Shown here piece by piece: positions 32,357 through 40,501 of a DNA stretch of 64,000 nt. The translations under genes were made by a program, and so were the position numbers. A model generated the notes under the pieces. The model had not been told where the DNA came from. It saw only the letters and a program-made list of their open reading frames with translations, and searched no databases. Positions within the stretch are counted from its first letter, which is position 1. Each line of letters opens with the position of its first letter. The stretch is from SZAS-7 sp964514655 (GTDB lineage Bacteria > Chlamydiota > Chlamydiia > Chlamydiales > FEN-1388), in the NCBI GenBank assembly GCA_964514655.1, contig CAZEQY010000013.1:1-64000 (forward strand), given 5' to 3'.

Positions 32357-33592
32357 ATGAGGGCGTCGGGCAGGCAAGTTGCTGGAATTGTTGGTAATGT
32401 GCTAGAGCACTACGATAATGCCCTTTTTGGGTTTTTGGCGCCCTTTTTGGCGCCTCTTTTTTTTGCAGATAGTGACCCCCTAACATCGCTGATCATGACA
32501 TATGGCATGCTTCCGCTAGGCATGCTGACAAAGCCTCTTGGCTCCATTTTTTTTGGATGGATTGGCGATACGTTTGGCAGAAGGCAGGCCCTGTCGCTAT
32601 CACTTCTTGGCATGGCAATAGTTACTATGGGCATTGGCTTTTTGCCGCTATATAGGGATGTAGGCATTGTTGCCCCTTGTTTGCTTGCTCTTGCCCGCAT
32701 GCTGCAGAGTTTTTGTATGGCGGGAGAAACCGTTGGAGGCGCTATTTATGTGCTTGAAAACACCAAAAAAGAGAAGCAAAGCCTCTTAAGCAGCATCTAT
32801 GATGCTTCTACTATAGCAGGCATACTGCTTGCTTCGTCCCTCGTCACCCTCTTTTCGAGCATGGGCAATATAGATGAGGCCTGGCGATACCTCTTTTGGG
32901 GCGGCTCACTTACGGCTTTATTTGGCCTTGTATTGCGTTTTAGCCAAGGGGATATACTAGTAGGGCCAAAACCCACAAAAGCCCCGCTAATCGCGACTAT
33001 GAAAGAGTATTTAGGGCCCCTTTTAGCTATAATGGTAGTGGCAGGCTATTCACATATCACATACGCTGTAGCCATTACTATGATGAATGGCTTTTTGCCC
33101 CTGGTCACAACGCTCACTAAAACCGAGGTTATGCGCATAAATAGCTACTTACTTGTCTTTGATATGCTGATTTTGCCTTTATGCGGCTATATCGCAAGTC
33201 GCTATGGCAAAGATCGCCTTATGTCCTCAAGTGCCCTATTTTTAGCAATTTTTGGCTTGCCCTGCTTTTATTTATTAGATTCCGCGACATTTGGAGTTGT
33301 AGTAGTTATACGATGCCTCTTTGTTATTGCAGGCGTAGCATTTAGTGCCCCCTATCATGCCTGGGCCTGCGAGCAAGTGCCAGCCGAAAAGCGCTACACA
33401 ATACTCTCTCTAGGCTACGCCTTAGGCTCCCAAGCCATCGGCAGCCCGACATCCTTTATTTCGCTATGGCTCTATAAAACCACAGGCCACGCAGCGGCAG
33501 CTGGCCTATACCTATTTGTCTTCAGCCTTGCAGCAATATTCTGCATTCGAGCAAGCCTTAAAACAAACAGGCAAGCTATTCTTCTAAAATGA
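32357..33592 (+). CDS. Major facilitator superfamily transporter (MHS/ProP-like)
   Basis: 411 residues from the ATG at 32357. About 12 hydrophobic segments. MFS motif A is visible as GSIFFGWIGDTFGRRQAL after TM2, and the early NVLEHYDNALFGFLAPFLAP segment is typical of the metabolite:H+ symporter subfamily (ProP, KgtP, ShiA). ARMLQSFCMAGETVGGAIYV also fits. The substrate could be an osmolyte, dicarboxylate or other small metabolite. The 3' end overlaps the convergent phosphatase-like gene by 17 bp. Confidence 0.88.
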   Translation: MRASGRQVAGIVGNVLEHYDNALFGFLAPFLAPLFFADSDPLTSLIMTYGMLPLGMLTKPLGSIFFGWIGDTFGRRQALSLSLLGMAIVTMGIGFLPLYRDVGIVAPCLLALARMLQSFCMAGETVGGAIYVLENTKKEKQSLLSSIYDASTIAGILLASSLVTLFSSMGNIDEAWRYLFWGGSLTALFGLVLRFSQGDILVGPKPTKAPLIATMKEYLGPLLAIMVVAGYSHITYAVAITMMNGFLPLVTTLTKTEVMRINSYLLVFDMLILPLCGYIASRYGKDRLMSSSALFLAIFGLPCFYLLDSATFGVVVVIRCLFVIAGVAFSAPYHAWACEQVPAEKRYTILSLGYALGSQAIGSPTSFISLWLYKTTGHAAAAGLYLFVFSLAAIFCIRASLKTNRQAILLK

Positions 33593-36035
33593 CGGGTGAG
33601 GTTATGGCCGCAAGGCCGCGTTGGATGCTGGTGGAGGTTGCAAGGGGCGTAGACTTGCGGATCTGGTGAGCAAGCTCGCGACGATGCATGATGTTGATGA
33701 TAAGCAAAAGCGCGTAGCGCACTTCGGGGTTTTTTGTTTGATCCGATAGCCTTTTTAGCTCGTGTAGAGGCTTTGTCACCTTTTTGACGGAGACTGCAAG
33801 CTCTAAGTTTTTATTCAAAACTCCCTTGATGCCCAAGATCTCTTCTAGAATAGTATTTGCCTGCTCCACCCTTTCTTTTTGCTTTGCGAGATACTTTTGC
33901 GTTCTTTCTACTTTTTTTTCGATAGAGCGTTGCCCTTGACCGCCATAGATAAGCGGATCTACACTTTTGCCCTTGTACTGGCGCTTGCCACGGGCAAATA
34001 GATCTTCATAGGTTACGCCCGTTACATCGGCAGCATGTGGCGTATCTTCTTCTAAAAACAGATACTTATTCAAAACTGGATTGCCGCCTGCTCCAAAGAT
34101 CCTAAGGCCATCTACACCCTTGGTGAGAATGGTCACCTCTTTTGCATGCACGCGTAGTGATTCTCGAAAGTAGGTTTTGAATAACAGTAAGTCTTCGCGG
34201 TTCATGTCCTGAATGGTGTCAGGAGGTATAAAATCATAGCCCTTATTACGTCGAAACATATCTTGCGCACACGCTAAGGCTAGCCCAATTCCTGTTCTAT
34301 CGCAGCCGCTCATGCACTGCTTGCCGTTAGAAAGGTTAAGAGCCTTTATGAGCAAGTTTCTGTATATCTCAATATCTGCAACGTGCATCTCATGTTCTGC
34401 TGCAGGCTTAAGCTCTAAGGGTCCATCGCTTGGTAGCTGCATAAAGCTCACGACATATAGAGCCTTCCAGGCATCGCCTTCTTGCTGACGTATAAAGTTG
34501 CTCACTGCCTGCTGATATGCCTTATATTCATCAGTAGAAAATATCGATAAATCCCTTTGTGACACTTTGTCAAAGTCTATCATGCCATTTGGTAGAAGTG
34601 TAGAGCCCGGTATACGTGTTCGTAGCCTCTCAGATGCTGCTAATAATTCATACGATGGCGAAATATGCTCTTTATCCATAAGCCGTTTTAGTAGCTGCTG
34701 GCTACTTACAAAGCCTATTTTGCGAGAAAAATCAAAGGCAGCTTCGCTAATGGCTACAGCCTTGCGGCCAACAGTAACTCCCTTTACAACAGGCGAAAAG
34801 GGCTGGTTTGCAAAGATAGGGCGCTTTAGCACAATCTTTGTATCATTGACCGTAAGTGTATAGCCTTCCTTTGGCCAGCTATCCATCGACTCTAAAATAC
34901 CGTCTAGAAGTGTAGGCTCATGCGGCTTTAAAACCGAATGGTCAAGGTATGAAGTAATAACGTGCTCAAAACTATAAGAACTATCTTCCGGATTATAGGT
35001 AAAGCCCGTGGGGTTTGAACTTTTTAACTGGTCTATACATGCTGCCACAACGCACTCTCTAAGGCGTTTTGGATTTTCAGATCTACCTGAGCGGGTTACT
35101 AGACATTTTGAAGTACCGTCAGATGCCTCTACATAAATGGCACCTAAGTTATTAACATGCTCTTCAAACTGACACTCGCCTTTTTTTACTTTATTTCTAT
35201 CAGCTTCACTAGACCAGCTTTTGTCAGGTTGAAAAAGATCTTGATGACGAAATGTCGTTCCAACAGTCTGCACGGGCTTTTCAAAGCGCTGAACGTATGT
35301 CGCGCCTTCAGCTTGAACAACCTGAGGGGTCCTTGAAAGATTATTGAGAACAAAAAGCTTTATTTCTCTTGTACACCTTCTTACGGTTGTTTTCATGACC
35401 ATCTTTTCTTCGCCGGAAATATTCATATCAGCAATAGCCTGCAGTGATGCGCGTAGAGCCTCATTGCCAGATTCTTGCAATACGTCATTTAGGGTTCTTT
35501 CAAGTATTCGCTCCGGCAAATCTCCTTCTTTAAGGTCTCCTAGGGCAATATGGCCTGACTGAAGCACTTTTTGCGCAGCGTGTTTTTGTACGACAAGTGG
35601 AAACTTGCTAAGCCTGCTCAAAAGCTCTGTCTGGAATGCTTTTGTCTCCCTATGAATGTCTTTGATTGTCTGCAGCTTTGCCTCATAGGCTGCTTCAGTA
35701 TGTGGCTTAAAGTCCAGCTGGGAAACTGTTTCACCAGCTATAGAGCGCTCTACAGTAGCGCTATCTGCAGTAAAGATAATGCGAAATTTTGGTGCTCTAG
35801 TATCGTCAGCAAGAGATATGGGCACCCCAAGTGTTTCACGAAGCGATGATTCAGTAAAGAACCTGCTCACAAGACTTTTGGCCCTGGATAACAGCTCTTC
35901 ACTTGAAGTAAAGTCATCGCCGATTTTTACACGAAACTTCCTTGCGCCAATACAAATAAGGCCTTTTTCTACCTTAACTTCAAGGGGTATCTCGTTTGGC
36001 TGCATCGGCATGCCATGTATATCGCCACCCTGCAT
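33576..36035 (-). CDS. Putative effector with CX5R phosphatase motif
   Basis: 819 residues from the ATG at 36035, with GAGGG five bases upstream. The motif CMSGCDRTGIGLA at Cys574-Arg580 is a CX5R(T/S) phosphate-binding loop of the cysteine phosphatases. KQCMSGCDRTG resembles the NCKSGKDRTG loop of SopB/IpgD-type phosphoinositide phosphatases. The region before it is predicted alpha-helical. The N-terminus (IPLEVKVEKGLICIGARKF then RVKIGDDFTSSEELL) resembles the N-terminal module of neighbouring proteins. There is no signal peptide. A host-directed phosphoinositide or protein phosphatase is a reasonable guess; the substrate is not determined. The C-terminal 130 residues are a charged coiled-coil (GQRSIEKKVERTQKYLAKQK). 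Confidence 0.72.
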   Translation of the reverse strand: MQGGDIHGMPMQPNEIPLEVKVEKGLICIGARKFRVKIGDDFTSSEELLSRAKSLVSRFFTESSLRETLGVPISLADDTRAPKFRIIFTADSATVERSIAGETVSQLDFKPHTEAAYEAKLQTIKDIHRETKAFQTELLSRLSKFPLVVQKHAAQKVLQSGHIALGDLKEGDLPERILERTLNDVLQESGNEALRASLQAIADMNISGEEKMVMKTTVRRCTREIKLFVLNNLSRTPQVVQAEGATYVQRFEKPVQTVGTTFRHQDLFQPDKSWSSEADRNKVKKGECQFEEHVNNLGAIYVEASDGTSKCLVTRSGRSENPKRLRECVVAACIDQLKSSNPTGFTYNPEDSSYSFEHVITSYLDHSVLKPHEPTLLDGILESMDSWPKEGYTLTVNDTKIVLKRPIFANQPFSPVVKGVTVGRKAVAISEAAFDFSRKIGFVSSQQLLKRLMDKEHISPSYELLAASERLRTRIPGSTLLPNGMIDFDKVSQRDLSIFSTDEYKAYQQAVSNFIRQQEGDAWKALYVVSFMQLPSDGPLELKPAAEHEMHVADIEIYRNLLIKALNLSNGKQCMSGCDRTGIGLALACAQDMFRRNKGYDFIPPDTIQDMNREDLLLFKTYFRESLRVHAKEVTILTKGVDGLRIFGAGGNPVLNKYLFLEEDTPHAADVTGVTYEDLFARGKRQYKGKSVDPLIYGGQGQRSIEKKVERTQKYLAKQKERVEQANTILEEILGIKGVLNKNLELAVSVKKVTKPLHELKRLSDQTKNPEVRYALLLIINIMHRRELAHQIRKSTPLATSTSIQRGLAAITSPVILEE

Positions 36036-36091
36036 AAAAACCCTCGTTATACCCAAGTATAGCACAGGTAATTATAAATTAAAAATATTAT

Positions 36092-38401
36092 TTATACCTT
36101 AAAGAGCTTAGTGCGTAGGATTTTGATGATAGCATCAAATTTTGGGTCACTGATGGTGATGAAGTTTTGTGTAATCTCTACAATCTGACTACCATCGTCT
36201 TTAACCTTACCTCGCTTGCCGGATGAGGGTTCATTATGTTCTGGAGCCTTTAACACCTCTAGCGCACTTTGTGCTCCAGGATTCAGGACTTCCTTATGCC
36301 CCTCCTCTGTGAAGCAACGGTGAAAAAGAGCATCCCCAAAAGTATAGGTAAAGACTCCATTTATCACCTCTTGGCCAACTTGTATTTGGCCAATAAGTTG
36401 CAGACGCTTCTTAGCATGAAGCGCAGTAAGTAGCGCCTTGTCTTTTGTAGGGATTGCCTCACCTAGACAATCATTTACAGCCCATGCAAATGCGTGTTCA
36501 ATGCAAATTCGCGTTTTTGTACGTAAAGAAAACTTACCATCTCGGTACTTGGGCTCTTTTACAAATGGGTGATCCTGAGAGTCTGTAGGATTAAACCAGT
36601 CAGCAACTCGGCTAGCAACTTCAAACTCTGCTACTTTTAGAAGGGGTTCAATACGTATGGGCGGCGATGCAGGGCGAGCTCGCGCTGGTTCATTTTTTAA
36701 TGTAAGTTTTTTTTCTACCACTCGTACCAGCGCTACTACATCTTGGTCTTGTCGTGTAGGCGATCTAGCCACAGAAGGAGGCGTTTTTGGGCTAGGCTGC
36801 TTTTTAGTGGGTGATTTTCTTGGAGGCTGGGGTAGAGATACCAGGTATCCCTTATCAGTGGTATTCGTCTCGGCATTCCTACGCAGTTTATTATAGAGCT
36901 GCGGTGTTTCAAGAAGCCTTCCTTCCTCAAACAGCACTCGTATTTCTTCGAGCGTTTGGCCATAAGCCTCCTCGTCTAAGACATCCCAGCCAACAGACCT
37001 ATCAGCATCCGTATAGCGAATCTGCAGATATTCTTTTGCCTTTTGTAATCTATTGCGACAAACTTGAAGACACTCGCTAATGGCACTACTAAGCTTACCA
37101 TATAGCTTGGTGTCTTCTTCGTTTACAAAGAGGCTATGATGCTTAGATAATATTCGCAAAAATGTAATGGAATAGATCTGTACATTTGCAAAGTCTTGAG
37201 CATTTTGTGGAAATTGCGGATAGTCATCATTTCCTAACGCACTTGCAACATCGAATAGATACCGGCAACGCTCTCGAGGAAGCGATGATTTATGGGTAAA
37301 GAGATGATGGGCCTCGTCTACATATAAAAGCGCAGGCGCTGTACACATAAGCCTCACCCACTCTTCATCAAGGCTCTTTCTTAAGAATAAAAGCTCATTT
37401 ACTACGAGTAGGTCGTGGCATAGGTTAACTACGTCTACCTTTGCTTCTTTTTGAAGGCTATAGTCATGTATTTTTTGCAACAAGCCCCACAGCCTACTTT
37501 TGTCGCCATTAACAAGCTTTTCGCACACCCTATGAGTCTGATACATCAAGCCAAGCTCTACCAAATCGTCTTGCGCCAGGGTGAACAGTAGCGCACCTTT
37601 GCTTAAAGAGACTGTAGCTCCCTTTTGGAGCCAGTTAAGCCCTTTCAGAGCAATATCACCATCAGAAGTCAACCGTGTGAGGATATAGCTGTAGAGCCGC
37701 TTTTCAACAAACAGAAGATTTCGCACCGAAGATAAAATCTGTAAGTCACCATCCGGACGAAAGCTAGATGGACCGCTCAAAAGAACTACAGCGCGGCTTG
37801 AGCTTGGATCATCAATCGTACAAGCCTTAAGAGCATCTAGCTCCCACCGCACCCGCGTAACCCGAAAAAATAATTCCTGAACAGAATGCACTTTATCAGG
37901 CTTTTCGTGACGATTTGCAGCAATGTATTTAAAGACCTTGTCCTTAAGTTGGTCTAGCTCGTCATCCGGCACATAAAAGTTATTTACTGATTGGAGCGAT
38001 ACAAATGTATCTAATGCCACTTCAAGAACATCAAGAAACTCCGCAAGAGTCATCCGGTTGCTTGGATCATCTGTTATCTCAAGAGCGCGTGTTAACCCTA
38101 CTGTAGCATCTGTACAAAAAGCCTTTAAAAAGACAAGGTCAACTAAGGCACAAACTGTTTCAGAAAGCCCTTTTGAACAATCGGCTTGTTGATCAAGCCT
38201 TTTGATACTTTCGCGTAGCTCATGACAGGTACGCAATTTTTCATCGACAGGGCTTGAAAGGGATTTAACAAGTCTACCCGACGCGTTTGCAAAAACCTGC
38301 CTGCAAAAGTCATATTTTGAAACGGAACCGGGAGGGTTGGGCAAGGCTTTTACTGCCCAGTCTAATCCCTTTTTGATTCCTTCTAATTGATACATTGTCA
38401 T
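36092..38401 (-). CDS. Large helical protein of unknown function, putative effector
   Basis: 769 residues from the ATG at 38401 (a second ATG two codons on is equally likely; a TTG nine codons up is not favoured). No signal peptide or membrane segment. Residues about 1-500 are helical. A basic Pro/Ser-rich linker (RKSPTKKQPSPKTPPSVARS) lies at about 530-560, and a C-terminal domain of about 180 residues contains KTRICIEHAFAWAVNDCLGE and ends TLRTKLFKV-like. I recognise no family. It lies 56 bp upstream of the phosphatase-like gene in the same orientation, so the two may form a unit. Confidence 0.68.
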   Translation of the reverse strand: MTMYQLEGIKKGLDWAVKALPNPPGSVSKYDFCRQVFANASGRLVKSLSSPVDEKLRTCHELRESIKRLDQQADCSKGLSETVCALVDLVFLKAFCTDATVGLTRALEITDDPSNRMTLAEFLDVLEVALDTFVSLQSVNNFYVPDDELDQLKDKVFKYIAANRHEKPDKVHSVQELFFRVTRVRWELDALKACTIDDPSSSRAVVLLSGPSSFRPDGDLQILSSVRNLLFVEKRLYSYILTRLTSDGDIALKGLNWLQKGATVSLSKGALLFTLAQDDLVELGLMYQTHRVCEKLVNGDKSRLWGLLQKIHDYSLQKEAKVDVVNLCHDLLVVNELLFLRKSLDEEWVRLMCTAPALLYVDEAHHLFTHKSSLPRERCRYLFDVASALGNDDYPQFPQNAQDFANVQIYSITFLRILSKHHSLFVNEEDTKLYGKLSSAISECLQVCRNRLQKAKEYLQIRYTDADRSVGWDVLDEEAYGQTLEEIRVLFEEGRLLETPQLYNKLRRNAETNTTDKGYLVSLPQPPRKSPTKKQPSPKTPPSVARSPTRQDQDVVALVRVVEKKLTLKNEPARARPASPPIRIEPLLKVAEFEVASRVADWFNPTDSQDHPFVKEPKYRDGKFSLRTKTRICIEHAFAWAVNDCLGEAIPTKDKALLTALHAKKRLQLIGQIQVGQEVINGVFTYTFGDALFHRCFTEEGHKEVLNPGAQSALEVLKAPEHNEPSSGKRGKVKDDGSQIVEITQNFITISDPKFDAIIKILRTKLFKV

Positions 38402-38429
38402 AATTGCAAACAATATATCATAAAACAAA

Positions 38430-38443
38430 TTAATTGCAATTAA
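38430..38443. promoter_or_regulatory. Palindrome in a divergent promoter region
   Basis: TTAATTGCAATTAA is a perfect 14-bp palindrome between the divergent starts at 38401 and 38487. It could be an operator, but AT-rich palindromes of this length occur by chance. Confidence 0.3.
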
Positions 38444-38486
38444 TTATCAAATATAGTAACATATTCTTTACAAAAGGAGAATTACT

Positions 38487-38855
38487 ATGACAAATAGTAA
38501 CATTGCAGTTTGGTTTTTGCGAGTCGGGATTGCCTTTGTATTCGCATATGCATCTGTGGAGATTTTTATAAATCCACAGAACTTTATTAAGTATACACCA
38601 CAGTTTGTACTTGATATAGTGCCATTAAATCTGTTTTTATACTCATTTGCCGTGGCAGAAGTAGTATTGTCAGTATGGTTACTTGCAGGCTGGAAGCCTG
38701 AATACCCCTCAATCATCTCAGTTGTACTGATCGTGGGGATCGTTGTCTGTAACCCAGAATACTTTCAAATTCTCTTTAGAAACGTAGCTATTGCGTTTGC
38801 AGGCTTAGCCCTTCTTATGCTTGAAACGCGCAAGAAAAAACTTGCAGCTACTTAA
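38487..38855 (+). CDS. DoxX-like inner-membrane protein
   Basis: 122 residues with four hydrophobic segments (VWFLRVGIAFVFAYASVEIF, LFLYSFAVAEVVLSVWLLAG, SVVLIVGIVV, VAIAFAGLALLML). Length and layout fit the DoxX/DoxD-like family of small membrane proteins, some of which take part in thiosulfate:quinone oxidoreduction or oxidative-stress complexes. The start has AAAGGAGAA upstream. Its 3' end overlaps the convergent gene by 8 bp. Confidence 0.75.
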   Translation: MTNSNIAVWFLRVGIAFVFAYASVEIFINPQNFIKYTPQFVLDIVPLNLFLYSFAVAEVVLSVWLLAGWKPEYPSIISVVLIVGIVVCNPEYFQILFRNVAIAFAGLALLMLETRKKKLAAT

Positions 38856-39210
38856 CGATAACGTTAATAGCAAATGAAGCGATGGTCAGGGCTACTCCAA
38901 TAGCCCTGCCCACTTCGTAAGGCCTGCCTATATAGGCCGACATCAAAGGAACAAGGGCAATGCCCACTATCACGTGAGCTGTAATGAGCCTTAACGGAGC
39001 TTGTTCTCTCCAGCCCATCCCCTTAAAGATCTCATCTACAGCCCTAGCCACGCCAGCTGCTGCTCCCACTAGCACACCTACGTAGGGAAAATACCCATAG
39101 GCTGCCCCGGCGGTCCGTGGCGTAAAGGTTTGATACAGGGCAAGACTTATGAGACTTCCCCCAGTAAATCCGCCAGCAAGCGCATAAGATATGTTTTTTA
39201 TACCACTCAT
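38848..39210 (-). CDS. Small membrane protein of unknown function
   Basis: 120 residues with three to four hydrophobic, glycine-rich segments (ISYALAGGFTGGSLISLALY, YVGVLVGAAAGVARAV, LITAHVIVGIALVPLMSAYI, IGVALTIASFAINVIV). GGAGAG lies upstream of the ATG. I recognise no family. It is convergent with the DoxX-like gene. Confidence 0.65.
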   Translation of the reverse strand: MSGIKNISYALAGGFTGGSLISLALYQTFTPRTAGAAYGYFPYVGVLVGAAAGVARAVDEIFKGMGWREQAPLRLITAHVIVGIALVPLMSAYIGRPYEVGRAIGVALTIASFAINVIVK

Positions 39211-39392
39211 ACTACACTCTCCGACTTAATATACATACTTCACACCTTTCCCTCTCTATAATTCATTTTTAATTATTTAGCAATAAAAGTTAATTTTATT
39301 ATTTGAGATGGCCGATCAACACAAAGCATTGATTCAGAATCACTTTTACTGGAAAGACACATATTCTCTTCAGCCTGAAGAATGGGTCGAAT

Positions 39393-40001
39393 TTATAGTA
39401 AATTTAGGGCGGCTTTAGTGGAGGCAAGGGAGGTGTGCTGGATGGCCTTTAGGCCTAAGGATGCCCCTATTTGGACGTACATGAGCCTATCGTCGATGTA
39501 GGCTACTTGATCAGGGGTGGAACAAGAAAGGTCTAGGGCAAACCTATAGATCTCTGGATCTGGCTTTTTTAAATGGACGTAGCTAGAAGAGACAAAGACA
39601 TCAAAAAGCCTGTCTAGGGAGAACTTTTTGATGCGATACTCATTGAGCTCTCGACACTCATTGCTCACGGCAACAACACGTAACCCGTAACGGCTCTTTA
39701 TATCTGCAATAAACTCGAGCATATTACTGTAGGGCTTTGACTGCTCGTACATAAAGGCAATAAAGTCATTTAAAGTAATTTTTTGTTCCTTGTAGAACAG
39801 TACGCGCCGCAAGTACTCATTTAGAGTAATTTTGCCAATTTCTAGAGTATCGACTGTCAAGGCATGGCGGCTTTCAAAATCATGCTCATCAAGCCCAAAA
39901 GTGCTGCATGCTCGTTTTCTTGCGTCATGGTCCCAGCCATTAGTAAGCAAAACCCCGCCTATATCCAAAAAAAGTGTATTAATTTTTGTTTGATTCTTCA
40001 T
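39393..40001 (-). CDS. HAD-like hydrolase, subfamily IA (YihX-like)
   Basis: 202 residues. Motif I is LFLDIGGVLL, with Gly in place of the second Asp as in YihX-type phosphatases and the epoxide hydrolase N-domain. VVAVSNECRE gives motif II, LKKPDPEIYRFAL motif III, and AYIDDRLMYV motif IV. The helical cap lies between residues 20 and 85. Members dephosphorylate sugar phosphates such as glucose-1-phosphate. Substrate not determined. The 3' 40 bases end near a REP-like fragment (CAGCCTGAAG at 39372). Confidence 0.85.
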   Translation of the reverse strand: MKNQTKINTLFLDIGGVLLTNGWDHDARKRACSTFGLDEHDFESRHALTVDTLEIGKITLNEYLRRVLFYKEQKITLNDFIAFMYEQSKPYSNMLEFIADIKSRYGLRVVAVSNECRELNEYRIKKFSLDRLFDVFVSSSYVHLKKPDPEIYRFALDLSCSTPDQVAYIDDRLMYVQIGASLGLKAIQHTSLASTKAALNLL

Positions 40002-40048
40002 ACCTGCACGTAATTAAGGGCCGTAAATAGCTTTACGGCCTAGTAACC

Positions 40049-40423
40049 TTAAGCAAAAAAAGCCCAAGAAGTAAGCAATACGCCGATTACAAGTGGGATG
40101 TATGCTAGAGACTTGCCCATGCCCATCATGCGCTCTGTAAACTCAAGTAGCTTGTTAGTTGCAAAAAGACCCATAAGACCACGTATAACGGAAAGGTAGC
40201 CAATGAGCGTAAGCAAAAGTGGTATGCCAAAGGTCCAGCTGCTATAGGTACTTAACATAGTAAAGCCGATAAGAAGGTTTAAAACGGCTCCAAGATAGAT
40301 AAAAGGAGGTGTGTTTTTTACCGCGTTCCACAGCCTCTGTAAATCGTCATTTCGAAGGAGCATCCATAGCCCCATAACAAAGAAAAATGGCCCAAATATT
40401 CTGGCAAGCCACATAGCGTCCAT
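40049..40423 (-). CDS. Small four-helix inner-membrane protein
   Basis: 124 residues with four predicted hydrophobic helices (WLARIFGPFFFVMGLWML, YLGAVLNLLIGFTML, GIPLLLTLIGYLSVIRGLMG, YIPLVIGVLLTSWAF). A strong ribosome site (AAGGAGG) precedes the ATG. Function unknown; the layout is common in chlamydia-like and Legionella-type intracellular bacteria, but I cannot name the family. Confidence 0.68.
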   Translation of the reverse strand: MDAMWLARIFGPFFFVMGLWMLLRNDDLQRLWNAVKNTPPFIYLGAVLNLLIGFTMLSTYSSWTFGIPLLLTLIGYLSVIRGLMGLFATNKLLEFTERMMGMGKSLAYIPLVIGVLLTSWAFFA

Positions 40424-40501
40424 ACAAATCCTCCTTGAGGGTTAGTTAATAAAGCTTTTGTCACCATAAAGCCACCTCAAGAATTTGTCAATGTATGAAA
40501 A

